Below the pieces are notes generated by a model that searched no databases, had not been told where the DNA came from, and saw nothing but the letters and a program-made list of their open reading frames with translations. Below are positions 7,478-23,150 of a DNA stretch of 64,000 nt, piece by piece. The translations under genes were made by a program, and so were the position numbers. This DNA is from Ophiura sarsii. Its lineage: Eukaryota; Echinodermata; Ophiuroidea; Amphilepidida; Ophiuridae. Positions within the stretch are counted from its first letter, which is position 1; every line of letters starts with the position of its first letter. The stretch is from positions 12,047,855 through 12,111,854 of the forward strand of contig CM069449.1 of assembly GCA_035610835.1 (NCBI GenBank), in the 5' to 3' direction.

Positions 7478-9716
7478 CATTGAAATAAGTACAAACGTGC
7501 CTAGTATTGGTCCAGTAATCCTTGAGATAGACTTTGAAAGTTGAAATGTTTTTTAAAAATCTGCTTTGCGTATACCGCGTGGAAAGCGTTAAATCGTCCC
7601 TCTTCAGAGTTGAAATGTGTTTGGATTAAGTCGTCACATTAATTAAATTAAATACAAACACCTCAGAATTTAACAGTCACAATAATTTATTCACTATGTA
7701 TTTTATGTCGGTAATGCTATACATTTCAAGTATATGACAAGATACATAATCATAATGACCTTTACATTTACACACATTTAGATATATTCAACAATTCAAT
7801 CGTACGAACAATTCCTTAACATTCACCGTTCCCATTCATATTACACACGATGACGGGCCTAAACCATCCTGATAATCATGCCAAATCTCAGAAGAATAGC
7901 TTATATACTTTTGGAGATACACGCCAAAAACCAAATTTAGATGATTTCCTTAAGCGATTTTATACACAATCATAGAAAAAAGGTGTTCGAACACTGACCA
8001 TTGTTTGCACCGTTTAATTACCCTATAGTACGCATTTTTAGAGTCATGTGAAAATACCAATTTGCATCTGCTAGCCTGAAAGCCCCCCTTCAATATACCC
8101 CTCCCCTCCCCCCACCAATCAATGTTGCTAGGCCACGGGCTGATGTTTGGCAAGTTGGGCGACTCAACATTGATCAGGGGGGAAAGGGGGATGACTTTAC
8201 ATTAGGCCTACTAAGTGTTCGAACACTTTTTTCTAACATTGTCTGAGCTATTGAAAACACGCGCTGTCATGCCTCACGTTTTACATCATAACTTGAGAAC
8301 CACTCAATCGATATCAATGTGATTTTCACACATTGTAGCGTATACAATGCGCAATAAGACCACTTAATATTATTAATAAATATTAAGTACTTTTTACAAA
8401 GTGATGATTTTCAACCAATATTTCCTTCAAATTTCAACATATTTAGAATGGCGCAATTCGTATATGTACAGGTAACGGTTAAATAAATGGAACACACATG
8501 TAATATTTTGGTATTAATGACAACCAATTTCATCTAAACGTTGATACAAACTCGAATGCGAGTTCATGGGTAATATTTAAGTCATGTACATACTATATAT
8601 ATAGCATATAGGCCCTAACTGCTATCTACGGTAGATAGCAATAACCACTATAGCACCAAATGCCCACGCCACAATGATAGAATATATTGTTATGAACATT
8701 AATTAGCATCACGTCATAGCATAAAAAGAAAAAAGAAAAAGAAATGAATAACTTAAGAATAAATAAAAATACATGAATGAAAATAAGATCTAGAAGAGAA
8801 TTAAAAAAAGAAAAGAATAAGTAATAAAAGTAAGATAGGCCAATGACAGATTCGAACCCACTACCATTAAATATAGGTTTGGTAACAAGCAAGCGATCTA
8901 TCGACCGAGCTAAACGAGGTGTTGATAGTGAAAGGTTTTCAGAAAAGATACTATTGCATTCGATGGAATAATGAAGTGTATCCGTAAAACAGAGCGGAAC
9001 GGACTACTAAGGTGTTTGTAACATGATTGGCACTCACCTCTTCTACATTCCATTGAATTGATACATGATATCAATGACTTGTTTGGATTAGCCTATCAGA
9101 TACACATCCAATAGGAACACCTTGAGTCTTAAAAGACTGAACAAAGTTTAGTGAGAGCAACAACATATCTACAAATACAATGCACGGAGAAGCTGAAAGG
9201 TGATGGTAAAGGTAAAACGTTGGCGATTTCTCATTGGCATAACACACACTGCAACGATTCTCCGTCTTTTAAAAAAAGAAACTATAGTATATAATTTTAC
9301 TTGTTGGTGAATCGTTCAAAGTGCGTGTTTGTCTATGAGCATGATGATGGTAAAACGTTAACGGTTGACCATTTACCAAAATCATCAATATATAGAACCC
9401 GTTTGATCAATGTAGGCTATAGTTTTGCGTCATCAGTCTGAGAGAACATTATTTTAATAATGTAAGAGATGATTACTGACCATAATTTGTTGTCGGAAAA
9501 ATAGTATTGCAGAAAAGATGTAGTGACACGCTCAATTATTACGCATATTAATAAAAGTTCGATTAGGCCTAACTCATGATAAAACCATATAATAATTATA
9601 GTAAAACATCAATTGAATGTTTAGAAATCCATCAATTTGTTATAGTTAGCACTTGACATGAACAATGTTCTTGACCTTTATAAAATAGTTAGATCATGCC
9701 CTACTTTACTGAAATG
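7478..9716. repeat. Macrosatellite unit 3 (2239 bp, MITE present)
   Basis: MITE 7967-8241; tRNA-like 8838-8919 (minus). Same diagnostic bases as unit 1. Confidence 0.95.
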
Positions 9717-11955
9717 CATTGAAATAAGTACAAACGTGCCTAGTATTGGTCCAGTAATCCTTGAGATAGACTTTGAAAGTTGAAATGTTTTTTAAAAATC
9801 TGCTTTGCGTATACCGCGTGGAAAGCGTTAAATCGTCCCTCTTCAGAGTTGAAATGTGTTTGGATTAAGTCGTCACATTAATTAAATTAAATACAAACAC
9901 CTCAGAATTTAACAGTCACAATAATTTATTCACTATGTATTTTATGTCGGTAATGCTATACATTTCAAGTATATGACAAGATACATAATCATAATGACCT
10001 TTACATTTACACACATTTAGATATATTCAACAATTCAATCGTACGAACAATTCCTTAACATTCACCGTTCCCATTCATATTACACACGATGACGGGCCTA
10101 AACCATCCTGATAATCATGCCAAATCTCAGAAGAATAGCTTATATACTTTTGGAGATACACGCCAAAAACCAAATTTAGATGATTTCCTTAAGCGATTTT
10201 ATACACAATCATAGAAAAAAGGTGTTCGAACACTGACCATTGTTTGCACCGTTTAATTACCCTATAGTACGCATTTTTAGAGTCATGTGAAAATACCAAT
10301 TTGCATCTGCTAGCCTGAAAGCCCCCCTTCAATATACCCCTCCCCTCCCCCCACCAATCAATGTTGCTAGGCCACGGGCTGATGTTTGGCAAGTTGGGCG
10401 ACTCAACATTGATCAGGGGGGAAAGGGGGATGACTTTACATTAGGCCTACTAAGTGTTCGAACACTTTTTTCTAACATTGTCTGAGCTATTGAAAACACG
10501 CGCTGTCATGCCTCACGTTTTACATCATAACTTGAGAACCACTCAATCGATATCAATGTGATTTTCACACATTGTAGCGTATACAATGCGCAATAAGACC
10601 ACTTAATATTATTAATAAATATTAAGTACTTTTTACAAAGTGATGATTTTCAACCAATATTTCCTTCAAATTTCAACATATTTAGAATGGCGCAATTCGT
10701 ATATGTACAGGTAACGGTTAAATAAATGGAACACACATGTAATATTTTGGTATTAATGACAACCAATTTCATCTAAACGTTGATACAAACTCGAATGCGA
10801 GTTCATGGGTAATATTTAAGTCATGTACATACTATATATATAGCATATAGGCCCTAACTGCTATCTACGGTAGATAGCAATAACCACTATAGCACCAAAT
10901 GCCCACGCCACAATGATAGAATATATTGTTATGAACATTAATTAGCATCACGTCATAGCATAAAAAGAAAAAAGAAAAAGAAATGAATAACTTAAGAATA
11001 AATAAAAATACATGAATGAAAATAAGATCTAGAAGAGAATTAAAAAAAGAAAAGAATAAGTAATAAAAGTAAGATAGGCCAATGACAGATTCGAACCCAC
11101 TACCATTAAATATAGGTTTGGTAACAAGCAAGCGATCTATCGACCGAGCTAAACGAGGTGTTGATAGTGAAAGGTTTTCAGAAAAGATACTATTGCATTC
11201 GATGGAATAATGAAGTGTATCCGTAAAACAGAGCGGAACGGACTACTAAGGTGTTTGTAACATGATTGGCACTCACCTCTTCTACATTCCATTGAATTGA
11301 TACATGATATCAATGACTTGTTTGGATTAGCCTATCAGATACACATCCAATAGGAACACCTTGAGTCTTAAAAGACTGAACAAAGTTTAGTGAGAGCAAC
11401 AACATATCTACAAATACAATGCACGGAGAAGCTGAAAGGTGATGGTAAAGGTAAAACGTTGGCGATTTCTCATTGGCATAACACACACTGCAACGATTCT
11501 CCGTCTTTTAAAAAAAGAAACTATAGTATATAATTTTACTTGTTGGTGAATCGTTCAAAGTGCGTGTTTGTCTATGAGCATGATGATGGTAAAACGTTAA
11601 CGGTTGACCATTTACCAAAATCATCAATATATAGAACCCGTTTGATCAATGTAGGCTATAGTTTTGCGTCATCAGTCTGAGAGAACATTATTTTAATAAT
11701 GTAAGAGATGATTACTGACCATAATTTGTTGTCGGAAAAATAGTATTGCAGAAAAGATGTAGTGACACGCTCAATTATTACGCATATTAATAAAAGTTCG
11801 ATTAGGCCTAACTCATGATAAAACCATATAATAATTATAGTAAAACATCAATTGAATGTTTAGAAATCCATCAATTTGTTATAGTTAGCACTTGACATGA
11901 ACAATGTTCTTGACCTTTATAAAATAGTTAGATCATGCCCTACTTTACTGAAATG
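9717..11955. repeat. Macrosatellite unit 4 (2239 bp, MITE present)
   Basis: MITE 10206-10480; tRNA-like 11077-11158 (minus). Same diagnostic bases as unit 1. Confidence 0.95.
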
Positions 11956-14194
11956 CATTGAAATAAGTACAAACGTGCCTAGTATTGGTCCAGTAATCCT
12001 TGAGATAGACTTTGAAAGTTGAAATGTTTTTTAAAAATCTGCTTTGCGTATACCGCGTGGAAAGCGTTAAATCGTCCCTCTTCAGAGTTGAAATGTGTTT
12101 GGATTAAGTCGTCACATTAATTAAATTAAATACAAACACCTCAGAATTTAACAGTCACAATAATTTATTCACTATGTATTTTATGTCGGTAATGCTATAC
12201 ATTTCAAGTATATGACAAGATACATAATCATAATGACCTTTACATTTACACACATTTAGATATATTCAACAATTCAATCGTACGAACAATTCCTTAACAT
12301 TCACCGTTCCCATTCATATTACACACGATGACGGGCCTAAACCATCCTGATAATCATGCCAAATCTCAGAAGAATAGCTTATATACTTTTGGAGATACAC
12401 GCCAAAAACCAAATTTAGATGATTTCCTTAAGCGATTTTATACACAATCATAGAAAAAAGGTGTTCGAACACTGACCATTGTTTGCACCGTTTAATTACC
12501 CTATAGTACGCATTTTTAGAGTCATGTGAAAATACCAATTTGCATCTGCTAGCCTGAAAGCCCCCCTTCAATATACCCCTCCCCTCCCCCCACCAATCAA
12601 TGTTGCTAGGCCACGGGCTGATGTTTGGCAAGTTGGGCGACTCAACATTGATCAGGGGGGAAAGGGGGATGACTTTACATTAGGCCTACTAAGTGTTCGA
12701 ACACTTTTTTCTAACATTGTCTGAGCTATTGAAAACACGCGCTGTCATGCCTCACGTTTTACATCATAACTTGAGAACCACTCAATCGATATCAATGTGA
12801 TTTTCACACATTGTAGCGTATACAATGCGCAATAAGACCACTTAATATTATTAATAAATATTAAGTACTTTTTACAAAGTGATGATTTTCAACCAATATT
12901 TCCTTCAAATTTCAACATATTTAGAATGGCGCAATTCGTATATGTACAGGTAACGGTTAAATAAATGGAACACACATGTAATATTTTGGTATTAATGACA
13001 ACCAATTTCATCTAAACGTTGATACAAACTCGAATGCGAGTTCATGGGTAATATTTAAGTCATGTACATACTATATATATAGCATATAGGCCCTAACTGC
13101 TATCTACGGTAGATAGCAATAACCACTATAGCACCAAATGCCCACGCCACAATGATAGAATATATTGTTATGAACATTAATTAGCATCACGTCATAGCAT
13201 AAAAAGAAAAAAGAAAAAGAAATGAATAACTTAAGAATAAATAAAAATACATGAATGAAAATAAGATCTAGAAGAGAATTAAAAAAAGAAAAGAATAAGT
13301 AATAAAAGTAAGATAGGCCAATGACAGATTCGAACCCACTACCATTAAATATAGGTTTGGTAACAAGCAAGCGATCTATCGACCGAGCTAAACGAGGTGT
13401 TGATAGTGAAAGGTTTTCAGAAAAGATACTATTGCATTCGATGGAATAATGAAGTGTATCCGTAAAACAGAGCGGAACGGACTACTAAGGTGTTTGTAAC
13501 ATGATTGGCACTCACCTCTTCTACATTCCATTGAATTGATACATGATATCAATGACTTGTTTGGATTAGCCTATCAGATACACATCCAATAGGAACACCT
13601 TGAGTCTTAAAAGACTGAACAAAGTTTAGTGAGAGCAACAACATATCTACAAATACAATGCACGGAGAAGCTGAAAGGTGATGGTAAAGGTAAAACGTTG
13701 GCGATTTCTCATTGGCATAACACACACTGCAACGATTCTCCGTCTTTTAAAAAAAGAAACTATAGTATATAATTTTACTTGTTGGTGAATCGTTCAAAGT
13801 GCGTGTTTGTCTATGAGCATGATGATGGTAAAACGTTAACGGTTGACCATTTACCAAAATCATCAATATATAGAACCCGTTTGATCAATGTAGGCTATAG
13901 TTTTGCGTCATCAGTCTGAGAGAACATTATTTTAATAATGTAAGAGATGATTACTGACCATAATTTGTTGTCGGAAAAATAGTATTGCAGAAAAGATGTA
14001 GTGACACGCTCAATTATTACGCATATTAATAAAAGTTCGATTAGGCCTAACTCATGATAAAACCATATAATAATTATAGTAAAACATCAATTGAATGTTT
14101 AGAAATCCATCAATTTGTTATAGTTAGCACTTGACATGAACAATGTTCTTGACCTTTATAAAATAGTTAGATCATGCCCTACTTTACTGAAATG
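11956..14194. repeat. Macrosatellite unit 5 (2239 bp, MITE present)
   Basis: MITE 12445-12719; tRNA-like 13316-13397 (minus). Same diagnostic bases as unit 1. Confidence 0.95.
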
Positions 14195-16433
14195 CATTGA
14201 AATAAGTACAAACGTGCCTAGTATTGGTCCAGTAATCCTTGAGATAGACTTTGAAAGTTGAAATGTTTTTTAAAAATCTGCTTTGCGTATACCGCGTGGA
14301 AAGCGTTAAATCGTCCCTCTTCAGAGTTGAAATGTGTTTGGATTAAGTCGTCACATTAATTAAATTAAATACAAACACCTCAGAATTTAACAGTCACAAT
14401 AATTTATTCACTATGTATTTTATGTCGGTAATGCTATACATTTCAAGTATATGACAAGATACATAATCATAATGACCTTTACATTTACACACATTTAGAT
14501 ATATTCAACAATTCAATCGTACGAACAATTCCTTAACATTCACCGTTCCCATTCATATTACACACGATGACGGGCCTAAACCATCCTGATAATCATGCCA
14601 AATCTCAGAAGAATAGCTTATATACTTTTGGAGATACACGCCAAAAACCAAATTTAGATGATTTCCTTAAGCGATTTTATACACAATCATAGAAAAAAGG
14701 TGTTCGAACACTGACCATTGTTTGCACCGTTTAATTACCCTATAGTACGCATTTTTAGAGTCATGTGAAAATACCAATTTGCATCTGCTAGCCTGAAAGC
14801 CCCCCTTCAATATACCCCTCCCCTCCCCCCACCAATCAATGTTGCTAGGCCACGGGCTGATGTTTGGCAAGTTGGGCGACTCAACATTGATCAGGGGGGA
14901 AAGGGGGATGACTTTACATTAGGCCTACTAAGTGTTCGAACACTTTTTTCTAACATTGTCTGAGCTATTGAAAACACGCGCTGTCATGCCTCACGTTTTA
15001 CATCATAACTTGAGAACCACTCAATCGATATCAATGTGATTTTCACACATTGTAGCGTATACAATGCGCAATAAGACCACTTAATATTATTAATAAATAT
15101 TAAGTACTTTTTACAAAGTGATGATTTTCAACCAATATTTCCTTCAAATTTCAACATATTTAGAATGGCGCAATTCGTATATGTACAGGTAACGGTTAAA
15201 TAAATGGAACACACATGTAATATTTTGGTATTAATGACAACCAATTTCATCTAAACGTTGATACAAACTCGAATGCGAGTTCATGGGTAATATTTAAGTC
15301 ATGTACATACTATATATATAGCATATAGGCCCTAACTGCTATCTACGGTAGATAGCAATAACCACTATAGCACCAAATGCCCACGCCACAATGATAGAAT
15401 ATATTGTTATGAACATTAATTAGCATCACGTCATAGCATAAAAAGAAAAAAGAAAAAGAAATGAATAACTTAAGAATAAATAAAAATACATGAATGAAAA
15501 TAAGATCTAGAAGAGAATTAAAAAAAGAAAAGAATAAGTAATAAAAGTAAGATAGGCCAATGACAGATTCGAACCCACTACCATTAAATATAGGTTTGGT
15601 AACAAGCAAGCGATCTATCGACCGAGCTAAACGAGGTGTTGATAGTGAAAGGTTTTCAGAAAAGATACTATTGCATTCGATGGAATAATGAAGTGTATCC
15701 GTAAAACAGAGCGGAACGGACTACTAAGGTGTTTGTAACATGATTGGCACTCACCTCTTCTACATTCCATTGAATTGATACATGATATCAATGACTTGTT
15801 TGGATTAGCCTATCAGATACACATCCAATAGGAACACCTTGAGTCTTAAAAGACTGAACAAAGTTTAGTGAGAGCAACAACATATCTACAAATACAATGC
15901 ACGGAGAAGCTGAAAGGTGATGGTAAAGGTAAAACGTTGGCGATTTCTCATTGGCATAACACACACTGCAACGATTCTCCGTCTTTTAAAAAAAGAAACT
16001 ATAGTATATAATTTTACTTGTTGGTGAATCGTTCAAAGTGCGTGTTTGTCTATGAGCATGATGATGGTAAAACGTTAACGGTTGACCATTTACCAAAATC
16101 ATCAATATATAGAACCCGTTTGATCAATGTAGGCTATAGTTTTGCGTCATCAGTCTGAGAGAACATTATTTTAATAATGTAAGAGATGATTACTGACCAT
16201 AATTTGTTGTCGGAAAAATAGTATTGCAGAAAAGATGTAGTGACACGCTCAATTATTACGCATATTAATAAAAGTTCGATTAGGCCTAACTCATGATAAA
16301 ACCATATAATAATTATAGTAAAACATCAATTGAATGTTTAGAAATCCATCAATTTGTTATAGTTAGCACTTGACATGAACAATGTTCTTGACCTTTATAA
16401 AATAGTTAGATCATGCCCTACTTTACTGAAATG
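14195..16433. repeat. Macrosatellite unit 6 (2239 bp, MITE present)
   Basis: MITE 14684-14958; tRNA-like 15555-15636 (minus). Same diagnostic bases as unit 1. Confidence 0.95.
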
Positions 16434-18672
16434 CATTGAAATAAGTACAAACGTGCCTAGTATTGGTCCAGTAATCCTTGAGATAGACTTTGAAAGTTGA
16501 AATGTTTTTTAAAAATCTGCTTTGCGTATACCGCGTGGAAAGCGTTAAATCGTCCCTCTTCAGAGTTGAAATGTGTTTGGATTAAGTCGTCACATTAATT
16601 AAATTAAATACAAACACCTCAGAATTTAACAGTCACAATAATTTATTCACTATGTATTTTATGTCGGTAATGCTATACATTTCAAGTATATGACAAGATA
16701 CATAATCATAATGACCTTTACATTTACACACATTTAGATATATTCAACAATTCAATCGTACGAACAATTCCTTAACATTCACCGTTCCCATTCATATTAC
16801 ACACGATGACGGGCCTAAACCATCCTGATAATCATGCCAAATCTCAGAAGAATAGCTTATATACTTTTGGAGATACACGCCAAAAACCAAATTTAGATGA
16901 TTTCCTTAAGCGATTTTATACACAATCATAGAAAAAAGGTGTTCGAACACTGACCATTGTTTGCACCGTTTAATTACCCTATAGTACGCATTTTTAGAGT
17001 CATGTGAAAATACCAATTTGCATCTGCTAGCCTGAAAGCCCCCCTTCAATATACCCCTCCCCTCCCCCCACCAATCAATGTTGCTAGGCCACGGGCTGAT
17101 GTTTGGCAAGTTGGGCGACTCAACATTGATCAGGGGGGAAAGGGGGATGACTTTACATTAGGCCTACTAAGTGTTCGAACACTTTTTTCTAACATTGTCT
17201 GAGCTATTGAAAACACGCGCTGTCATGCCTCACGTTTTACATCATAACTTGAGAACCACTCAATCGATATCAATGTGATTTTCACACATTGTAGCGTATA
17301 CAATGCGCAATAAGACCACTTAATATTATTAATAAATATTAAGTACTTTTTACAAAGTGATGATTTTCAACCAATATTTCCTTCAAATTTCAACATATTT
17401 AGAATGGCGCAATTCGTATATGTACAGGTAACGGTTAAATAAATGGAACACACATGTAATATTTTGGTATTAATGACAACCAATTTCATCTAAACGTTGA
17501 TACAAACTCGAATGCGAGTTCATGGGTAATATTTAAGTCATGTACATACTATATATATAGCATATAGGCCCTAACTGCTATCTACGGTAGATAGCAATAA
17601 CCACTATAGCACCAAATGCCCACGCCACAATGATAGAATATATTGTTATGAACATTAATTAGCATCACGTCATAGCATAAAAAGAAAAAAGAAAAAGAAA
17701 TGAATAACTTAAGAATAAATAAAAATACATGAATGAAAATAAGATCTAGAAGAGAATTAAAAAAAGAAAAGAATAAGTAATAAAAGTAAGATAGGCCAAT
17801 GACAGATTCGAACCCACTACCATTAAATATAGGTTTGGTAACAAGCAAGCGATCTATCGACCGAGCTAAACGAGGTGTTGATAGTGAAAGGTTTTCAGAA
17901 AAGATACTATTGCATTCGATGGAATAATGAAGTGTATCCGTAAAACAGAGCGGAACGGACTACTAAGGTGTTTGTAACATGATTGGCACTCACCTCTTCT
18001 ACATTCCATTGAATTGATACATGATATCAATGACTTGTTTGGATTAGCCTATCAGATACACATCCAATAGGAACACCTTGAGTCTTAAAAGACTGAACAA
18101 AGTTTAGTGAGAGCAACAACATATCTACAAATACAATGCACGGAGAAGCTGAAAGGTGATGGTAAAGGTAAAACGTTGGCGATTTCTCATTGGCATAACA
18201 CACACTGCAACGATTCTCCGTCTTTTAAAAAAAGAAACTATAGTATATAATTTTACTTGTTGGTGAATCGTTCAAAGTGCGTGTTTGTCTATGAGCATGA
18301 TGATGGTAAAACGTTAACGGTTGACCATTTACCAAAATCATCAATATATAGAACCCGTTTGATCAATGTAGGCTATAGTTTTGCGTCATCAGTCTGAGAG
18401 AACATTATTTTAATAATGTAAGAGATGATTACTGACCATAATTTGTTGTCGGAAAAATAGTATTGCAGAAAAGATGTAGTGACACGCTCAATTATTACGC
18501 ATATTAATAAAAGTTCGATTAGGCCTAACTCATGATAAAACCATATAATAATTATAGTAAAACATCAATTGAATGTTTAGAAATCCATCAATTTGTTATA
18601 GTTAGCACTTGACATGAACAATGTTCTTGACCTTTATAAAATAGTTAGATCATGCCCTACTTTACTGAAATG
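16434..18672. repeat. Macrosatellite unit 7 (2239 bp, MITE present)
   Basis: MITE 16923-17197; tRNA-like 17794-17875 (minus). Last unit with T at the 4591-equivalent site (18025). Confidence 0.95.
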
Positions 18673-20911
18673 CATTGAAATAAGTACAAACGTGCCTAGT
18701 ATTGGTCCAGTAATCCTTGAGATAGACTTTGAAAGTTGAAATGTTTTTTAAAAATCTGCTTTGCGTATACCGCGTGGAAAGCGTTAAATCGTCCCTCTTC
18801 AGAGTTGAAATGTGTTTGGATTAAGTCGTCACATTAATTAAATTAAATACAAACACCTCAGAATTTAACAGTCACAATAATTTATTCACTATGTATTTTA
18901 TGTCGGTAATGCTATACATTTCAAGTATATGACAAGATACATAATCATAATGACCTTTACATTTACACACATTTAGATATATTCAACAATTCAATCGTAC
19001 GAACAATTCCTTAACATTCACCGTTCCCATTCATATTACACACGATGACGGGCCTAAACCATCCTGATAATCATGCCAAATCTCAGAAGAATAGCTTATA
19101 TACTTTTGGAGATACACGCCAAAAACCAAATTTAGATGATTTCCTTAAGCGATTTTATACACAATCATAGAAAAAAGGTGTTCGAACACTGACCATTGTT
19201 TGCACCGTTTAATTACCCTATAGTACGCATTTTTAGAGTCATGTGAAAATACCAATTTGCATCTGCTAGCCTGAAAGCCCCCCTTCAATATACCCCTCCC
19301 CTCCCCCCACCAATCAATGTTGCTAGGCCACGGGCTGATGTTTGGCAAGTTGGGCGACTCAACATTGATCAGGGGGGAAAGGGGGATGACTTTACATTAG
19401 GCCTACTAAGTGTTCGAACACTTTTTTCTAACATTGTCTGAGCTATTGAAAACACGCGCTGTCATGCCTCACGTTTTACATCATAACTTGAGAACCACTC
19501 AATCGATATCAATGTGATTTTCACACATTGTAGCGTATACAATGCGCAATAAGACCACTTAATATTATTAATAAATATTAAGTACTTTTTACAAAGTGAT
19601 GATTTTCAACCAATATTTCCTTCAAATTTCAACATATTTAGAATGGCGCAATTCGTATATGTACAGGTAACGGTTAAATAAATGGAACACACATGTAATA
19701 TTTTGGTATTAATGACAACCAATTTCATCTAAACGTTGATACAAACTCGAATGCGAGTTCATGGGTAATATTTAAGTCATGTACATACTATATATATAGC
19801 ATATAGGCCCTAACTGCTATCTACGGTAGATAGCAATAACCACTATAGCACCAAATGCCCACGCCACAATGATAGAATATATTGTTATGAACATTAATTA
19901 GCATCACGTCATAGCATAAAAAGAAAAAAGAAAAAGAAATGAATAACTTAAGAATAAATAAAAATACATGAATGAAAATAAGATCTAGAAGAGAATTAAA
20001 AAAAGAAAAGAATAAGTAATAAAAGTAAGATAGGCCAATGACAGATTCGAACCCACTACCATTAAATATAGGTTTGGTAACAAGCAAGCGATCTATCGAC
20101 CGAGCTAAACGAGGTGTTGATAGTGAAAGGTTTTCAGAAAAGATACTATTGCATTCGATGGAATAATGAAGTGTATCCGTAAAACAGAGCGGAACGGACT
20201 ACTAAGGTGTTTGTAACATGATTGGCACTCACCTCTTCTACATTCCATTGAATTGATACATGACATCAATGACTTGTTTGGATTAGCCTATCAGATACAC
20301 ATCCAATAGGAACACCTTGAGTCTTAAAAGACTGAACAAAGTTTAGTGAGAGCAACAACATATCTACAAATACAATGCACGGAGAAGCTGAAAGGTGATG
20401 GTAAAGGTAAAACGTTGGCGATTTCTCATTGGCATAACACACACTGCAACGATTCTCCGTCTTTTAAAAAAAGAAACTATAGTATATAATTTTACTTGTT
20501 GGTGAATCGTTCAAAGTGCGTGTTTGTCTATGAGCATGATGATGGTAAAACGTTAACGGTTGACCATTTACCAAAATCATCAATATATAGAACCCGTTTG
20601 ATCAATGTAGGCTATAGTTTTGCGTCATCAGTCTGAGAGAACATTATTTTAATAATGTAAGAGATGATTACTGACCATAATTTGTTGTCGGAAAAATAGT
20701 ATTGCAGAAAAGATGTAGTGACACGCTCAATTATTACGCATATTAATAAAAGTTCGATTAGGCCTAACTCATGATAAAACCATATAATAATTATAGTAAA
20801 ACATCAATTGAATGTTTAGAAATCCATCAATTTGTTATAGTTAGCACTTGACATGAACAATGTTCTTGACCTTTATAAAATAGTTAGATCATGCCCTACT
20901 TTACTGAAATG
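18673..20911. repeat. Macrosatellite unit 8 (2239 bp, MITE present)
   Basis: MITE 19162-19436; tRNA-like 20033-20114 (minus). First unit with C at the 4591-equivalent site (20264); all later units keep it. Confidence 0.95.
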
Positions 20912-23150
20912 CATTGAAATAAGTACAAACGTGCCTAGTATTGGTCCAGTAATCCTTGAGATAGACTTTGAAAGTTGAAATGTTTTTTAAAAATCTGCTT
21001 TGCGTATACCGCGTGGAAAGCGTTAAATCGTCCCTCTTCAGAGTTGAAATGTGTTTGGATTAAGTCGTCACATTAATTAAATTAAATACAAACACCTCAG
21101 AATTTAACAGTCACAATAATTTATTCACTATGTATTTTATGTCGGTAATGCTATACATTTCAAGTATATGACAAGATACATAATCATAATGACCTTTACA
21201 TTTACACACATTTAGATATATTCAACAATTCAATCGTACGAACAATTCCTTAACATTCACCGTTCCCATTCATATTACACACGATGACGGGCCTAAACCA
21301 TCCTGATAATCATGCCAAATCTCAGAAGAATAGCTTATATACTTTTGGAGATACACGCCAAAAACCAAATTTAGATGATTTCCTTAAGCGATTTTATACA
21401 CAATCATAGAAAAAAGGTGTTCGAACACTGACCATTGTTTGCACCGTTTAATTACCCTATAGTACGCATTTTTAGAGTCATGTGAAAATACCAATTTGCA
21501 TCTGCTAGCCTGAAAGCCCCCCTTCAATATACCCCTCCCCTCCCCCCACCAATCAATGTTGCTAGGCCACGGGCTGATGTTTGGCAAGTTGGGCGACTCA
21601 ACATTGATCAGGGGGGAAAGGGGGATGACTTTACATTAGGCCTACTAAGTGTTCGAACACTTTTTTCTAACATTGTCTGAGCTATTGAAAACACGCGCTG
21701 TCATGCCTCACGTTTTACATCATAACTTGAGAACCACTCAATCGATATCAATGTGATTTTTACACATTGTAGCGTATACAATGCGCAATAAGACCACTTA
21801 ATATTATTAATAAATATTAAGTACTTTTTACAAAGTGATGATTTTCAACCAATATTTCCTTCAAATTTCAACATATTTAGAATGGCGCAATTCGTATATG
21901 TACAGGTAACGGTTAAATAAATGGAACACACATGTAATATTTTGGTATTAATGACAACCAATTTCATCTAAACGTTGATACAAACTCGAATGCGAGTTCA
22001 TGGGTAATATTTAAGTCATGTACATACTATATATATAGCATATAGGCCCTAACTGCTATCTACGGTAGATAGCAATAACCACTATAGCACCAAATGCCCA
22101 CGCCACAATGATAGAATATATTGTTATGAACATTAATTAGCATCACGTCATAGCATAAAAAGAAAAAAGAAAAAGAAATGAATAACTTAAGAATAAATAA
22201 AAATACATGAATGAAAATAAGATCTAGAAGAGAATTAAAAAAAGAAAAGAATAAGTAATAAAAGTAAGATAGGCCAATGACAGATTCGAACCCACTACCA
22301 TTAAATATAGGTTTGGTAACAAGCAAGCGATCTATCGACCGAGCTAAACGAGGTGTTGATAGTGAAAGGTTTTCAGAAAAGATACTATTGCATTCGATGG
22401 AATAATGAAGTGTATCCGTAAAACAGAGCGGAACGGACTACTAAGGTGTTTGTAACATGATTGGCACTCACCTCTTCTACATTCCATTGAATTGATACAT
22501 GACATCAATGACTTGTTTGGATTAGCCTATCAGATACACATCCAATAGGAACACCTTGAGTCTTAAAAGACTGAACAAAGTTTAGTGAGAGCAACAACAT
22601 ATCTACAAATACAATGCACGGAGAAGCTGAAAGGTGATGGTAAAGGTAAAACGTTGGCGATTTCTCATTGGCATAACACACACTGCAACGATTCTCCGTC
22701 TTTTAAAAAAAGAAACTATAGTATATAATTTTACTTGTTGGTGAATCGTTCAAAGTGCGTGTTTGTCTATGAGCATGATGATGGTAAAACGTTAACGGTT
22801 GACCATTTACCAAAATCATCAATATATAGAACCCGTTTGATCAATGTAGGCTATAGTTTTGCGTCATCAGTCTGAGAGAACATTATTTTAATAATGTAAG
22901 AGATGATTACTGACCATAATTTGTTGTCGGAAAAATAGTATTGCAGAAAAGATGTAGTGACACGCTCAATTATTACGCATATTAATAAAAGTTCGATTAG
23001 GCCTAACTCATGATAAAACCATATAATAATTATAGTAAAACATCAATTGAATGTTTAGAAATCCATCAATTTGTTATAGTTAGCACTTGACATGAACAAT
23101 GTTCTTGACCTTTATAAAATAGTTAGATCATGCCCTACTTTACTGAAATG
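20912..23150. repeat. Macrosatellite unit 9 (2239 bp, MITE present)
   Basis: MITE 21401-21675; tRNA-like 22272-22353 (minus). It carries T at 21761 (3849 equivalent), a state otherwise seen only from unit 17 onward. Confidence 0.95.
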
